Of a DNA stretch of 6,093 nt, positions 5,759-6,093 are shown one piece after another. Position numbers and translations under genes: made by a program. The stretch's first letter is position 1; each line of letters begins with the position of its first letter. The notes under the pieces were generated by a model. The model ran no database searches. It was not told the DNA's origin and saw nothing but the letters and a program-made list of their open reading frames with translations. The stretch is from Armatimonadota bacterium (GTDB lineage: Bacteria > Armatimonadota > SYMT01): assembly GCA_020696885.1 (NCBI GenBank), contig JAJFMS010000242.1, positions 1-6,093 of the forward strand, written 5' to 3'.

Positions 5759-6093
5759 ATGGCATTGGCGGTGCCTCCCGGGTTTCAGCCAGGCGACAAC
5801 CACCCTCCCTTGCGGTGGATGGTGGATGAGTTCGCGCGCATGAGCGCTCGAGGCGGCTTGCCGGAAGGACGCCGCTTCGAGCTGCTAGGCGGGGAGATCA
5901 TCGAAAAGTTGCCGCATGGCCCTCGTCATGACACCCGGGTAGACCGGATCGCTGCGTGCCTCAGCCGGCTTGCCTGGCCGGAGCCGTTTCACTGCCGGCA
6001 GGAGAAAACGGTCCGCCTGAGTGCCTACAACGACCCGCAGCCGGATGCAAGCGTCATCCGGGGTCGCAGCGAGGACTACGAGGATCGCTACCC
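5759..6093 (+). CDS. Uma2 family (DUF820) putative restriction-endonuclease-like protein, 3' end beyond window
   Basis: The first 111 complete codons of a gene that runs off the right edge. ATG at 5759 follows GAGGG at 5746-5750 by 8 nt, and the lon stop is only 14 nt away, so it may be read through from lon. Recognisable Uma2 signatures are RRFELLGGEIIEK at residues 38-50, a following HDTRV helix, and PQPDASVI at 93-100. Asp96 is the expected first acidic ligand of the PD-(D/E)XK nuclease fold. The downstream E-x-K part of the active site is outside the window, so catalytic competence cannot be judged. Uma2 proteins are abundant, often multicopy, in Cyanobacteria, Chloroflexota, Armatimonadota and Deinococcota. 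Their biological role is poorly defined; the nuclease fold is known from structure, and a transposon or defence link is only suggested. Confidence 0.88.
   Translation, partial: MALAVPPGFQPGDNHPPLRWMVDEFARMSARGGLPEGRRFELLGGEIIEKLPHGPRHDTRVDRIAACLSRLAWPEPFHCRQEKTVRLSAYNDPQPDASVIRGRSEDYEDRY

Overview
The window is GC-rich and tightly packed, with every convincing gene on the + strand. It carries the core of a bacterial cytoplasmic protein quality-control locus in the order clpP, clpX, lon. An AHSA1/SRPBCC-domain gene lies upstream and the 5' part of a Uma2-family gene lies downstream, cut by the window end. The high GC content, the Uma2 gene and the style of the Lon N-terminus suggest a soil or thermophile-type lineage such as Armatimonadota. 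This is a tentative guess from memory of family sequences, and Gemmatimonadota or Chloroflexota are not excluded.

Layout: 1-158 is a leader with no recognisable gene. 159-566 encodes a small AHSA1/SRPBCC protein. 567-717 holds a GC-rich hairpin and a plausible promoter for clpP. 718-1410 is clpP. 1411-1685 is a non-coding gap with three good stem-loops. 1686-3056 is clpX. 3057-3338 is almost filled by a 252-bp element bounded by inverted repeats. 3339-5744 is lon. From 5759 to the window edge is a Uma2-family gene that starts 14 nt after lon.

ClpP is the tetradecameric serine peptidase and ClpX is the hexameric AAA+ unfoldase that feeds it. Lon combines both activities in one chain. The catalytic and ATPase motifs of all three proteins are intact. 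The order clpP-clpX-lon matches the classical enterobacterial arrangement, but trigger factor (tig), which precedes clpP there, is not in this window.

Two things stand out. First, ClpX carries two consecutive C4 zinc-binding domains at its N-terminus instead of one. Both have all four cysteines, and they have diverged too far to be an assembly artefact. Second, the clpX-lon gap holds an element with about 35-bp terminal inverted repeats, each built from four tandem copies of an octamer (GTTCRGGT), around a 183-bp core that can itself fold. It resembles a miniature inverted-repeat (MITE-like) or structured-RNA element, and I cannot name its family.
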